Shown piece by piece: positions 51,480 to 59,901 of a stretch of 63,515 nucleotides of DNA. Position 1 is the first letter of the stretch; every line of letters starts with the position of its first letter. This stretch comes from Blautia sp. (GTDB taxonomy: Bacteria > Bacillota > Clostridia > Lachnospirales > Lachnospiraceae): NCBI GenBank assembly GCA_017463155.1, contig JAFTPT010000025.1:1-63515 (forward strand). The letters run 5' to 3'. The translations under genes and the position numbers were made by a program. The notes below the pieces were generated by a model. It worked only from the letters and a program-made list of their open reading frames with translations. It did no database searches and was not told where the DNA came from.

Positions 51480-52211
51480 TCAGCTTCCTTTGACACGGAT
51501 CTGGGAGAACACCTGCCCGATGGGCTCCTTGATCAGCAGGTCCGCATGGGAGTCCCTCGGCGTGGAGGACTTGTTGATCACGACCAGGCTCTTTCCGCGG
51601 AAATAATCGATCAGGCCGGCGGCCGGATAGACGGCCAGGGAAGTGCCTCCGATGATCAGCACCTCGGCGTTTGCGATTGCCTGCACGGACTCGCTGATCA
51701 CCTGGTTGTCGAGCCCCTCCTCGTAGAGGACGACATCCGGCTTGATGATCCCGCCGCACTCACATCTGGGAACGCCCTGGGATGCTTTTATATGGGCGAA
51801 GTTGTAGAATTTCCCGCATTTCATGCAGTAGTTCCTGTAGACGCTTCCGTGAAGCTCCAGGACTTTTTTACTGCCCGCCATCTGATGAAGATTATCGATA
51901 TTCTGGGTGATCACAGCCTTCAGCTTGCCGGCCTTTTCAAGCTCCGCGAGCTTCAGATGCGCCGCATTCGGCCTGGCGGTATCGCAGAGCATCTTGTCCC
52001 GGTAGAATTTGTAGAACTCCTCCGGGCGCTGCATGAAGAAGGTGTGACTCAGGATCGTTTCGGGCGGATAATCATATTTCTGGTGATACAGCCCGTCCTG
52101 GCTCCGGAAGTCCGGAATGCCGCTCTCCGTCGAAACGCCTGCTCCTCCGAAAAAAACAATGTTGTCATACCTGTCGACCAGTTCCTGAAGCTTTTCGATC
52201 TCGTTTCCCAT
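51480..52211 (-). CDS. cobB: NAD-dependent protein deacylase, sirtuin family
   Basis: A 243-residue sirtuin removing acyl groups from lysines using NAD. It has GAGVSTESGIPDFRS (NAD loop), TQNIDNLHQMAG, the catalytic His in ELHGSVYRNYC, a zinc-binding set of CMKC and CECG, and GTSLAVYPAAGLI. In the class typical of Firmicutes it would act on acetylated metabolic enzymes such as acetyl-CoA synthetase. A sirtuin gene and an AMP-forming acyl-CoA synthetase gene lie within 7 kb of each other. Confidence 0.94.
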   Translation of the reverse strand: MGNEIEKLQELVDRYDNIVFFGGAGVSTESGIPDFRSQDGLYHQKYDYPPETILSHTFFMQRPEEFYKFYRDKMLCDTARPNAAHLKLAELEKAGKLKAVITQNIDNLHQMAGSKKVLELHGSVYRNYCMKCGKFYNFAHIKASQGVPRCECGGIIKPDVVLYEEGLDNQVISESVQAIANAEVLIIGGTSLAVYPAAGLIDYFRGKSLVVINKSSTPRDSHADLLIKEPIGQVFSQIRVKGS

Positions 52212-52278
52212 GATTCTCCTCCTCTCACTGCTTTCCTGTCTGTCATCACTGCATTCGTAGCATTACCATCCTGTCAGG

Positions 52279-53109
52279 TCAATTGGTGATCGTGTCCACT
52301 CGCACGCCCTGCACCACGTACCTGGTGGAATAATCGCCGGTACAGGTGGAAAGCGTCACGATCTTGTCCATGATATCCGGCTCCTTGTCGGGCTTTCCCT
52401 GTTCCGGGATCTGCGAATAGGAGCGGATCTTTGTCAGATATTCTTCGAATTCGCTGCCCGGTCCCTTGAACAGGGTGTACGTATCACTGTCCACCGCCGT
52501 CGTGTAGGCGGAGATGATCTCGTAGCGGTAGGACGCCTCCGGCGTAAAGATCCAAAAATATTTGCTCTTTTTGTATGTCTCGGCCGTCGTGGTAAAGCGC
52601 TTCAGCTGTCCGAACATGGAGCCGTTCTTCATGTTATGGCCGTAAATGATGGTATTGCAGTCGCTGAAATCGCGCTTGTTCTCAAAATCCAGAAAGATCG
52701 TGCCGGCAAAGTTATAGTTTTTTTCATAGGTCATGTGCAGATAGTAGCTGTTGTCCTCACCGCGCACCATGGGATAATTGACCCCGTCCAGCGCTTCGAC
52801 ATAGATCCAGCCGCACACATCGCCGTTCACCTGCTGAAGCTTTTCAAAATCGACGATCATGGGCGGAACGAGCCTGCTGCCTCCGTTCTCGTTCGCCGGC
52901 GTCTCCTCCGGCACCTCCTCGTCAGGCGCACGCTCGGTCACGGCCATCTCCGCGATCGTATTGTATTCATCGACACCCTTCTTATACTCCAGATAGATGT
53001 TGATCAGATAATAGGCTGCGTAGCAGAACACGGCGACCGCAGCGATCAGGATGATCGTCAGGAGGTAGTCAACAAAGGTTTTTTTCTTTTTTGGTTTTTG
53101 TTTTCCCAT
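52279..53109 (-). CDS. srtB: Class B sortase
   Basis: A 276-residue membrane-anchored transpeptidase that attaches proteins to the cell wall or builds pili. It has a basic N-terminus, one membrane helix (about residues 14-36), a Glu/Pro-rich linker, and the sortase barrel with catalytic His in IIYGHNMKNGSMFGQL, Cys in VTLSTCTGD and Arg in TRYVVQGVRV. The YGHN and TLSTC spacing matches class B. No LPxTG- or NPxTN-type substrate gene is visible in the window, so its targets lie elsewhere. Confidence 0.94.
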   Translation of the reverse strand: MGKQKPKKKKTFVDYLLTIILIAAVAVFCYAAYYLINIYLEYKKGVDEYNTIAEMAVTERAPDEEVPEETPANENGGSRLVPPMIVDFEKLQQVNGDVCGWIYVEALDGVNYPMVRGEDNSYYLHMTYEKNYNFAGTIFLDFENKRDFSDCNTIIYGHNMKNGSMFGQLKRFTTTAETYKKSKYFWIFTPEASYRYEIISAYTTAVDSDTYTLFKGPGSEFEEYLTKIRSYSQIPEQGKPDKEPDIMDKIVTLSTCTGDYSTRYVVQGVRVDTITN

Positions 53110-53155
53110 GAAAAGGCCTTCCTTTCCCGTTTATTCGCAAAAGTGTGCCGGACTA

Positions 53156-53184
53156 TTCTCATTTCCGGCAGAATATGATATAAT
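53156..53184 (+). promoter_or_regulatory. Promoter of the PPi-phosphofructokinase gene
   Basis: The -10 TATAAT (53179-53184), a 17-base spacer and a moderate -35 TTCTCA (53156-53161). An AGGAGG site follows, 7-8 bases before the ATG. Confidence 0.6.
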
Positions 53185-53234
53185 CGGTGCATATAAACCG
53201 AATTATCAATCATGATACCACAGGAGGTACGCAC

Positions 53235-54467
53235 ATGTGTAAAAAGAATCTGATCGCCGGTCAGTCCGGCGGTCCCACCGCCGTCATCAACAGCAGTCTT
53301 TACGGCATCGTCTCCGAAGCCCGCCGGCATGAAGACCGCATCGGCAAGGTCTACGGCATGGTCAACGGAATCGAAGGTTTCCTCGCCGGCCGCACGCTCG
53401 ACTTTGACGAAGCGCTCCCCGGTGACGCCCTGGAAGGCCTGAAGATCACTCCCGGCGCTTACCTCGGCTCCTGCCGCTGCAAGCTTCCGGAATCTCTGGA
53501 TGATCCCATGTATCCGGAGATCTTCCGCCGTTTCGAAGAGATGAACATCGGCTGGTTCTTCTATGTGGGCGGCAATGATTCCATGGATACCGTCAGCAAG
53601 CTCTCCCGCTATGCGGAAAAGATCGGCAGCGATATCCGCGTGATCGGTGAGCCCAAGACCATCGACAACGACCTGGTCCTGACGGACCATACGCCCGGAT
53701 ACGGAAGTGCGGCACGCTATGTCGCCCAGACTGTCCGCGAGATCGTCCTGGATGCCAATGTCTATGAAAAGCCCTCCGTCACGATCCTCGAGATCATGGG
53801 CCGTCATGCCGGATGGCTCACCGCAGCAGGCGCGCTGGCCCGCAAATACAAGGGCGACAACCCCATGCTGATCTATCTTCCCGAGACCGCCTTTGATGAG
53901 GAGGCGTTCCTTCAGAGTGTCAAAAACTGCCTCGAGAAAAACTGCAACGTCGTCGTCTGCGTATCCGAAGGCATTCACGACAAGGAAGGAACCTTTATCT
54001 GTGAGTATGACAGCTCCGTGGGCACCGACAATTTCGGCCACAAGATGCTGGCCGGCTGTGGCAAATACCTGGAGAACCTGGTACGCAGCCGTCTGAATAT
54101 CAAGGCCCGTTCCGTCGAATTCAACGTCAGCCAGAGATGCTCTGCCGCCATGCTCTCCGCCACCGATCAGGCCGAAGCCGTCATGGCAGGTGAATTCGGC
54201 GTACGTGCCGCACTCGACGGCGTGACCGGCAGGATGGTCTCCTTCGTCCGCAAAGAGGATGCCGACGGCTCCGTCCACATGGAATGCGGCCTGGAGGACG
54301 TCAACGACATCTGCAACAAGGAGAAGACCGTTCCGGCCGAGTGGATCACGGCTGACGGCACGGACGTGACGGATGATTTCATCCGCTATGCAGCTCCGCT
54401 GATCCAGGGTGTTGTCACGGTTCCCATGGGTGAGGACGGGCTTCCGCTCTTCGTCTCCCGCAAATGA
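53235..54467 (+). CDS. pfp: 6-phosphofructokinase, pyrophosphate-dependent type
   Basis: A 410-residue phosphofructokinase. The glycine loop reads VGGNDSMDT (about 111-119) instead of the GGDGS of ATP enzymes, and the substrate loop is PKTIDND (about 140-146), with Lys where ATP-dependent forms have Gly. These are the known markers of PPi use. The long 410-residue form is frequent in Lachnospiraceae. The reaction is fructose-6-P plus PPi to fructose-1,6-bisphosphate. The start is ATG 53235 with AGGAGGT. Its 3' end overlaps the convergent lgt gene by 53 bases. Confidence 0.92.
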   Translation: MCKKNLIAGQSGGPTAVINSSLYGIVSEARRHEDRIGKVYGMVNGIEGFLAGRTLDFDEALPGDALEGLKITPGAYLGSCRCKLPESLDDPMYPEIFRRFEEMNIGWFFYVGGNDSMDTVSKLSRYAEKIGSDIRVIGEPKTIDNDLVLTDHTPGYGSAARYVAQTVREIVLDANVYEKPSVTILEIMGRHAGWLTAAGALARKYKGDNPMLIYLPETAFDEEAFLQSVKNCLEKNCNVVVCVSEGIHDKEGTFICEYDSSVGTDNFGHKMLAGCGKYLENLVRSRLNIKARSVEFNVSQRCSAAMLSATDQAEAVMAGEFGVRAALDGVTGRMVSFVRKEDADGSVHMECGLEDVNDICNKEKTVPAEWITADGTDVTDDFIRYAAPLIQGVVTVPMGEDGLPLFVSRK

Positions 54468-55197
54468 CCAGCAGGAGGATCCCTCCCGCCAGTGTAAAGA
54501 CCGACAGGAACTGTGAGGTGGACAGCATGCCGATGCTTCCGCGGTTTTCATCACCCCGCAGGAATTCAAGGCAGAAACGTCCGATACTGTAAAAGATCAG
54601 ATAGCAGGCGGCCACCTGGCCGTCTGCTTTTTTGTGCCTTGCGATGACAAGAAGCACCATGAAATGCAGCAGATCCAATGCGCAGGAATACAGCTGCGTC
54701 GGGATCAGATGCACGCCGTTCGGTGCAAAGTCGGAATCGTGAAAGACAACGGACAGGCGGCAGGAGGTTTCACGGCCGTAACAGCAGCCGGCCAGAAAGC
54801 AGCCGATCCGCCCGATCCCCTGCGCCAGCGCGATGGACGGCATGACCAGGTCAAAGCACGCCAGGAACGGCAGGCCCTGCTTCCTGCAGTACAGGTATCC
54901 CGTCAGGATCCCGCCCAGGATCCCGCCGAACACCACAAATCCATCGGAAACATTCTGAAGATAATACAGCGGATCCTCCAGGACCCCTTTCCACTCCGTG
55001 ATGAGAAACAGGACCTTTGCCCCGGCAAATCCGCCTGCCACACACAGGATCACGAGCCAGAAGGCCTTTTCCGTGTCTATTTTCTGTTTGCCGGCCCTGT
55101 ACATGATCGTCCCGTAGGCCGCCAGGATCGCCATCGCGATCATGAAGCCATACCCGTAGACGGTAAACGGGCCGATGGTCAGCAGTTCATTCTTCAT
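54415..55197 (-). CDS. lgt: Prolipoprotein diacylglyceryl transferase
   Basis: A 260-residue membrane enzyme that adds diacylglycerol to the lipobox cysteine of prolipoproteins. It has about seven membrane helices. The Lgt signature is present in GQGIGRIGCFLAGCCYG, preceded by FVVFGGILGGILTGYLYCRKQ and followed by HLIPTQLYS. The start is ATG 55197, preceded by AAGGAG; upstream codons lie in the arginase-like gene. It is downstream of that gene with an 11-base overlap. Its C-terminal codons overlap the 3' end of the phosphofructokinase gene on the other strand. Confidence 0.95.
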   Translation of the reverse strand: MKNELLTIGPFTVYGYGFMIAMAILAAYGTIMYRAGKQKIDTEKAFWLVILCVAGGFAGAKVLFLITEWKGVLEDPLYYLQNVSDGFVVFGGILGGILTGYLYCRKQGLPFLACFDLVMPSIALAQGIGRIGCFLAGCCYGRETSCRLSVVFHDSDFAPNGVHLIPTQLYSCALDLLHFMVLLVIARHKKADGQVAACYLIFYSIGRFCLEFLRGDENRGSIGMLSTSQFLSVFTLAGGILLLVICGRRRAEARPHPWEP

Positions 55198-56029
55198 AGT
55201 CTGCTCCTTCTTGCGTCCACAGAACGCTTCCTGCCGCCCATTCCGCAAGAAGCCGGTTGGCTTCCCGGTTGATCCGCATACCCCCGGTATCGTCCGGGTC
55301 ACATTCCCCGCACACGTCCACGCCAAGCAGAGGGATCCTGTTCTCCTTCATCTGTTCCTCCAGAAGCTTCAGCATAGATAGCAGCTCCGGGAGGCTCATG
55401 TCCCCCTGGCTCCAGCCGGTCCTGGCAAAGGCAGGCGAGAGCACATCCTTATCGATGGAGATGTATAAGGGCCGGCCTGCGGAAAATCCCCGGCAGCGTT
55501 CCCGGAAAAGCCCGGAAAGCGCGTTCTCCTGCCTGGCTCCGGCCAGTTCTTCCCGGCTCAGAAGGCATACCCTTGCTTTTCCGTCCGGATCCGCCTCGGA
55601 ATAGGCTTTCTCATCCGGTCCTGCCAGCAGTACCTTTTCAAGACACGGCACACCGTTCAATGCATCCGCAAGCCATCCTCCACAGGAGAGAAGTCCGCCG
55701 AAAGCAGGCGGCTGCATGTCCGTATGATTGTCAAAGACCAGCAGCTGAAAAGGAGCCTTCAAAAACGAGAGCCACAGCCTGCTGATATAATGATAATTGC
55801 CGCTGTCAATAAAGTGTACCCCCTTCACGGGGCAGCTTTCCATACGCGCGGCAAGCTTTTTCACCGCATCTTCGTCACAATAACAATTCGTGCCGGAAAT
55901 ATCCCGGCACGAAATATAAGTCTCCCGGCCTGTACACGGACGGCCGGTCTCTTTCTGTTCCTGCGTATACCGCCTGTCCGCATATACGCCCGTAAAATCC
56001 ATCCATACCGTCGTCGGTATCCTGTGCAT
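55187..56029 (-). CDS. Arginase/ureohydrolase-fold protein
   Basis: A 280-residue metal hydrolase of the arginase fold. The metal ligands are readable: His in SGNYHYIS, DNHTD (DxHxD) and SIDKDVLSP (SxDxD). The final Asp of the usual SxDxDxxDP is Ser, and the substrate loop differs from true arginase or agmatinase, so the amidine substrate is uncertain. The start is ATG 56029, one base before the end of the preceding DUF308 gene, and the gene overlaps lgt. The tight run DUF308-arginase-like-lgt implies co-transcription but no obvious shared pathway. Confidence 0.82.
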   Translation of the reverse strand: MHRIPTTVWMDFTGVYADRRYTQEQKETGRPCTGRETYISCRDISGTNCYCDEDAVKKLAARMESCPVKGVHFIDSGNYHYISRLWLSFLKAPFQLLVFDNHTDMQPPAFGGLLSCGGWLADALNGVPCLEKVLLAGPDEKAYSEADPDGKARVCLLSREELAGARQENALSGLFRERCRGFSAGRPLYISIDKDVLSPAFARTGWSQGDMSLPELLSMLKLLEEQMKENRIPLLGVDVCGECDPDDTGGMRINREANRLLAEWAAGSVLWTQEGADYEE

Positions 56030-56030
56030 G

Positions 56031-56849
56031 TCAGTCCTGCCACTCCTCGAGCGGCCCTTTCTCCTCGATAATGACCTCATTTGAACCGGCATCGCCTTCC
56101 TCCAGGTGAAGTTCCGGCCGCGTCACGATAAAATCATCCGCGGTCTCGATGTAATGGCTGTCCGGCTTCTTTTCCAGGCTGTCCGGTTCAGCGGTTTCCC
56201 GGGCAGGTTCCGCGCCTTCACCGTTGTCCTGGTGCCAGGCGTCGTAGGAAGGATATTCTTCGGTTTCCTGCCCTTCCATGGAATCCTCCGCAGATTCCTC
56301 CGCGGGGTTCGGATTTCCGAGCTTTTTCCTGCGAAGAACATAAAGGACAATATCAGAAGCGCCGTTCAGCAGATAGATGATCCCGGCAAAGATCACGGTC
56401 TTCCGGACGGTCCCGAAAGGATTGATCATAAGCACGATACCGAAAATGACATCCAGAAGCGCCGCCACACCAAAGCCCTGCCAGAGTTCGATCCCTCTCT
56501 TGCGAAGCCGGAGGCCCGCACGGAAGATCCAGATACTGTCGATCAGGATCATGGCCCCCAGGAACAGCGGCAGCAGTTTGACGACAAGCTGCGGATTCAT
56601 GAACAGAAAACCGCCAAGCACAAGCACGATGACGCCGGTGAACATATCCAGCACCGACGTGTATTTTTTTTCGCTGATATAGGAGCTCAGGTAAAAGATC
56701 CCTGTCCCGGCAAGCACGAGGCTGAACAGGATCTTGCAGATCACATACATCGTCTGGGTCGGGAAAACCAGCAGGCACACGCCCAGAACGGCAAATATAA
56801 CAGAGGAAACGATCTCACTGTTCAATAATCGCATGATCTTCGTTTTCAT
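56031..56849 (-). CDS. DUF308 (HdeD-like) membrane protein
   Basis: A 272-residue protein with six short hydrophobic segments in the first ~180 residues (VISSVIFAVLGVCLLVF, LVLAGTGIFYLSSYI, VIVLVLGGFLFM and so on), the repeat layout of the DUF308/HdeD family. An acidic, disordered tail of about 90 residues follows, rich in Glu, Ser and Pro. HdeD proteins are linked to acid resistance in enterobacteria, but the role in Firmicutes is unknown. The start is ATG 56849, with GGAGGA upstream. It heads the DUF308-arginase-lgt run. Confidence 0.85.
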   Translation of the reverse strand: MKTKIMRLLNSEIVSSVIFAVLGVCLLVFPTQTMYVICKILFSLVLAGTGIFYLSSYISEKKYTSVLDMFTGVIVLVLGGFLFMNPQLVVKLLPLFLGAMILIDSIWIFRAGLRLRKRGIELWQGFGVAALLDVIFGIVLMINPFGTVRKTVIFAGIIYLLNGASDIVLYVLRRKKLGNPNPAEESAEDSMEGQETEEYPSYDAWHQDNGEGAEPARETAEPDSLEKKPDSHYIETADDFIVTRPELHLEEGDAGSNEVIIEEKGPLEEWQD

Positions 56850-56930
56850 AATACAGTCCTCCTGCTGTAAGTATAACCCTAATTTGTTCTTTCGTCCATA
56901 AAAAAATCTGCACGGAACGCCTGTTTTCAC

Positions 56931-56959
56931 TTGCAGTTTTATGTATACCACTTTATAAT
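56931..56959 (+). promoter_or_regulatory. Promoter of the O-acetylation cassette
   Basis: The -35 TTGCAG (56931-56936), a 17-base spacer and the -10 TATAAT (56954-56959). It is divergent from the DUF308 gene, whose own promoter (TATACT on the minus strand at about 56874) lies nearby. Confidence 0.7.
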
Positions 56960-56997
56960 GGAAACGATTGAATTATTCTTGAAAGAAGGAATCATCC

Positions 56998-57813
56998 TTG
57001 CAGACAAAAGCCCGAACAAAATCCCGGGGAAGCTCTTTCCCCGTTCTTCTTATCCCGGTCGCCCTTGTCGTGATCGGATTGATCTTATTTGCCGTATTTC
57101 GTGGCTTCGGCAGCAAAAGCGATCCCTGCGCGGAAACCGTCGCGCGTCTGGAGGCCATGGAAGCCGCCGATGTTTCACAGGTGGAAGCCGATCTTGACAA
57201 AGTGATCGAAGCCGCAGCGGCCGAGGAGGTCGACTCCCTGCAGGAGCAGATCCTGAGCGGGGAAGCCATTCTTGACAACGTTGCGATCCGTCAGGCCTTC
57301 TCCGGCACAGCCATCATCGGTGATTCCATCACGGAATCCATCTGGGAGTACGGCTATCTGGACCAGGACGTTGTGGTCAGCCACCGCGGACTCTCCGTTG
57401 CAAATGCGGACGAACAGATCGATACCGCCATTTCCCTGAGCCCCTATGTGGTCTTCATGGCCTTCGGCTCCAATGACCTCGAGACCTATGAGGAAAACTA
57501 TACTCCCTTTATCGACGCGTACAGGATCCAGATCCAGAAGCTGCAGGAGGCGCTTCCCGGCGTCCCGATCTATATCAACCTGATCCTGCCGATCCAGCAG
57601 TCCGCGATCGATGAGCGTCCGGCTCTGTCCTACTATCCGGAATACAACGAGGCGCTCAAATCCCTCTGCAGCGAGACCGGGTGCACCTATATCGATAATT
57701 CCTTTATCACGCAGGACAACCAGGAGCTGTACGAGCCTGACGGTGAGCATGTCATCATGGAATATTATCCCAAGTGGCTTTCCTATATGGCTGCGATCGC
57801 GGGACTTGTGTGA
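56998..57813 (+). CDS. SGNH/GDSL hydrolase family protein, membrane-anchored
   Basis: A 271-residue protein with one N-terminal membrane helix (about residues 15-34) and an extracytoplasmic SGNH domain. Block I is TAIIGDSITESIW (catalytic Ser), block III is FMAFGSNDLETYEENY, and the C-terminal Asp/His pair is in EPDGEHVIMEYY. Such domains remove or transfer acetyl groups on glycans. The start is TTG 56998, with AAGAAGGA upstream. It leads the run with DUF4358, MBOAT and DHHW genes. Confidence 0.88.
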   Translation: MQTKARTKSRGSSFPVLLIPVALVVIGLILFAVFRGFGSKSDPCAETVARLEAMEAADVSQVEADLDKVIEAAAAEEVDSLQEQILSGEAILDNVAIRQAFSGTAIIGDSITESIWEYGYLDQDVVVSHRGLSVANADEQIDTAISLSPYVVFMAFGSNDLETYEENYTPFIDAYRIQIQKLQEALPGVPIYINLILPIQQSAIDERPALSYYPEYNEALKSLCSETGCTYIDNSFITQDNQELYEPDGEHVIMEYYPKWLSYMAAIAGLV

Positions 57814-57838
57814 TCACCATAACATCGGAGGTTCCGTC

Positions 57839-58399
57839 ATGAAAGAAAGGACTGCCGTCCTTAAAAGATCAACGCAAAAAGAAAAACGAACGTCATCACG
57901 CGCCAAGGGCTCCGGCGGATCCTTCCGTGTCACGCCATCCCTGGTGATCAAGATCCTGCTTGTCGCCATACTGGCCGCCTATCTGGCCGCACTGTACATC
58001 TCCGATTACGCAAAGGACGTTTCCATGGATCAGATCACTTCCTCCATGGAAGCCTCCACCGGCATTGCCGAGATGCAGAAAAGGGGGCGCGGGGATCTCC
58101 GGCGCTTCTATTCGATCGAGGAAGACGAGACCCTGGGATATCTCTTTTACAAGGCCGTATCGCCCATGTCCGTCGACGAGTGCCTGATCGTAAAGGCCGC
58201 GAACAGCGCAGGTGCGGACAGCCTCTATGAGAGAGTGAACGCCCATCTGGACAGCCAGAAGAACGTCTTCGGAGGATACGGCACCGACCAGATGGCTCTT
58301 CTCGGCAACGCGTCCGTGGGCAAAAAAGGAAACTACGTCTACTATTTCTGCGGAGCCGGTTCCGATTCGGTCAGGGACGCCTTTTTTTCTCTGATCTGA
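57839..58399 (+). CDS. DUF4358 family membrane-anchored protein
   Basis: A 186-residue protein with a basic N-terminal tail, one membrane helix (about residues 40-56) and an extracytoplasmic domain of the DUF4358 type (VSPMSVDECLIVKA; ADSLYERVNAHLDSQKNVFGGYG; GNYVYYFCGAGSD). DUF4358 genes regularly accompany SGNH, MBOAT and DHHW genes in Firmicutes, so a helper role in surface-polymer acetylation is inferred. The start is ATG 57839, with GGAGG upstream. Confidence 0.85.
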   Translation: MKERTAVLKRSTQKEKRTSSRAKGSGGSFRVTPSLVIKILLVAILAAYLAALYISDYAKDVSMDQITSSMEASTGIAEMQKRGRGDLRRFYSIEEDETLGYLFYKAVSPMSVDECLIVKAANSAGADSLYERVNAHLDSQKNVFGGYGTDQMALLGNASVGKKGNYVYYFCGAGSDSVRDAFFSLI

Positions 58400-58479
58400 C
58401 ACCGCAGCAAATGATCTGATCCGCCGCATGCACGCGCAAGTGTCTGCAATGCGGCACTCAGGGAACGGAGCAATATCAT

Positions 58480-59868
58480 ATGGTATTCAGCAGCATATTC
58501 TTTATTTTCTATTTTCTGCCGGTCTTTATGCTTCTATACTACCTGGTACCCGGACGTGTGAAGGATATCGTCCTGGTCCTGGGAAGCATGGTCTTTTACG
58601 CCTGGGGCGAACCGGTCTATCTGGTTCTGATGCTGTTCTCCGCGGTCTTCAATTACTACATGGGCCTGGAGCTTGACCGGATCGAAGATCCTTCCCCGCG
58701 AAAGCGGAACCTGGTCTTCACGATCGTGATCAACCTTCTGATCCTGGGCTTTTTCAAGTACTACGGCTTCCTGCTCGATTCCGCCGGCAGTCTTTTCGGG
58801 ATCTCCATCCCGCATCCCGAGCTTGCTCTGCCCATCGGCATCAGCTTTTATACCTTCAAGAATCTTTCCTACATCTTTGACATATACAAGGGGAAGATCG
58901 CTGCCCAGCGGAACCTGCTCACCTTCGGTGTGTACAGCACCATGTTCCCGCACATGGCCGCAGGCCCGATCGTCCGCTACGCGGATATCGAGGAGCAGCT
59001 TCGAAGCCGTACCGTCAACCTGTCCAAAATGGGCATCGGTGTCGAGATCTTTATCAAGGGCCTTGCCAAAAAGGTGATCCTGGCAGACAATCTGGCCCTC
59101 ATCTACAACCAGATCCTGGCCACGGACGGCCGTATTTCGGTCCTCACCGCCTGGCTCGGCATTTTTGCCTATACCATGCAGATCTACTTTGATTTCAGCG
59201 GCTATTCCGACATGGCGATCGGCCTCGGCAAAATGCTCGGCTTCGATTTCCAGAAGAACTTTGACTACCCGTACACCTCCGGAAGCGTAAGCGAATTCTG
59301 GAGGCGCTGGCATATATCCCTGGGAAGCTGGTTCCGGGATTATGTGTACATCCCGCTCGGCGGAAACCGTGCCGGCACAGCCAGACATATCCGGAACATC
59401 CTGATCGTCTGGGCGCTGACAGGCCTCTGGCATGGCGCCAGCTGGAACTTCGTCCTCTGGGGCGTTTATTACGGCCTGCTGCTCCTTCTGGAGAAATATG
59501 TGCTGTCCAGGTTCCTTGGCGCTGCGCCTGCCCTTGTCCAGCGGCTGTACACCTTCCTGCTCGTGATGATCGGCTGGGTATTCTTCAGCATTCCCTCCTT
59601 CGGATCCATCGCGCATTACCTGGGGAGCATGTTCGGGGTCTCGGCCTCCGGCTTTCTGGACAGGTCCTTCCTGTATTATCTGCGAAGCGGGATCATCCTG
59701 TTCATCATCAGCATCCTGGCCTGCCAGCCGAACCTGCAGATCCGTTTCCGGCGTCTGATGCGCACCAGGCCGTGGGCCGCCATCCTGATCGACATACTCC
59801 TGTTCGTCATCGCGGTCGCCTACCTGGTATCCAGCTCGTATCACTCTTTCCTGTACCAGCAGTTTTAA
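58480..59868 (+). CDS. MBOAT family membrane-bound O-acyltransferase (AlgI-like)
   Basis: A 462-residue polytopic enzyme expected to move acetyl groups from a cytoplasmic donor across the membrane for polysaccharide O-acetylation. Family marks: the N-terminal FSSIFFIFYFLPVFMLLYY, FYTFKNLSYIFDIYKGKI, the SVSEFWRRWHISLGSWFRDYVYIPLGGNR block and the catalytic His in GLWHGASWNFVLWG. Length and helix count match AlgI/DltB-like proteins. A GGAG site precedes the ATG. The DHHW partner follows 33 bases later. Confidence 0.94.
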   Translation: MVFSSIFFIFYFLPVFMLLYYLVPGRVKDIVLVLGSMVFYAWGEPVYLVLMLFSAVFNYYMGLELDRIEDPSPRKRNLVFTIVINLLILGFFKYYGFLLDSAGSLFGISIPHPELALPIGISFYTFKNLSYIFDIYKGKIAAQRNLLTFGVYSTMFPHMAAGPIVRYADIEEQLRSRTVNLSKMGIGVEIFIKGLAKKVILADNLALIYNQILATDGRISVLTAWLGIFAYTMQIYFDFSGYSDMAIGLGKMLGFDFQKNFDYPYTSGSVSEFWRRWHISLGSWFRDYVYIPLGGNRAGTARHIRNILIVWALTGLWHGASWNFVLWGVYYGLLLLLEKYVLSRFLGAAPALVQRLYTFLLVMIGWVFFSIPSFGSIAHYLGSMFGVSASGFLDRSFLYYLRSGIILFIISILACQPNLQIRFRRLMRTRPWAAILIDILLFVIAVAYLVSSSYHSFLYQQF

Positions 59869-59889
59869 AAGCGGACAAGATCCGCTTTT
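59867..59889 (+). other. Hairpin between the MBOAT and DHHW genes
   Basis: AAAAGCGGA (59867-59875) pairs with TCCGCTTTT (59881-59889), starting within the MBOAT stop codon and ending just before the GGAGG site of the next gene. The T-run is short (4), so it is probably an attenuating or stabilising hairpin rather than a full terminator. Confidence 0.5.
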
Positions 59890-59901
59890 GGAGGATTTTC
59901 A

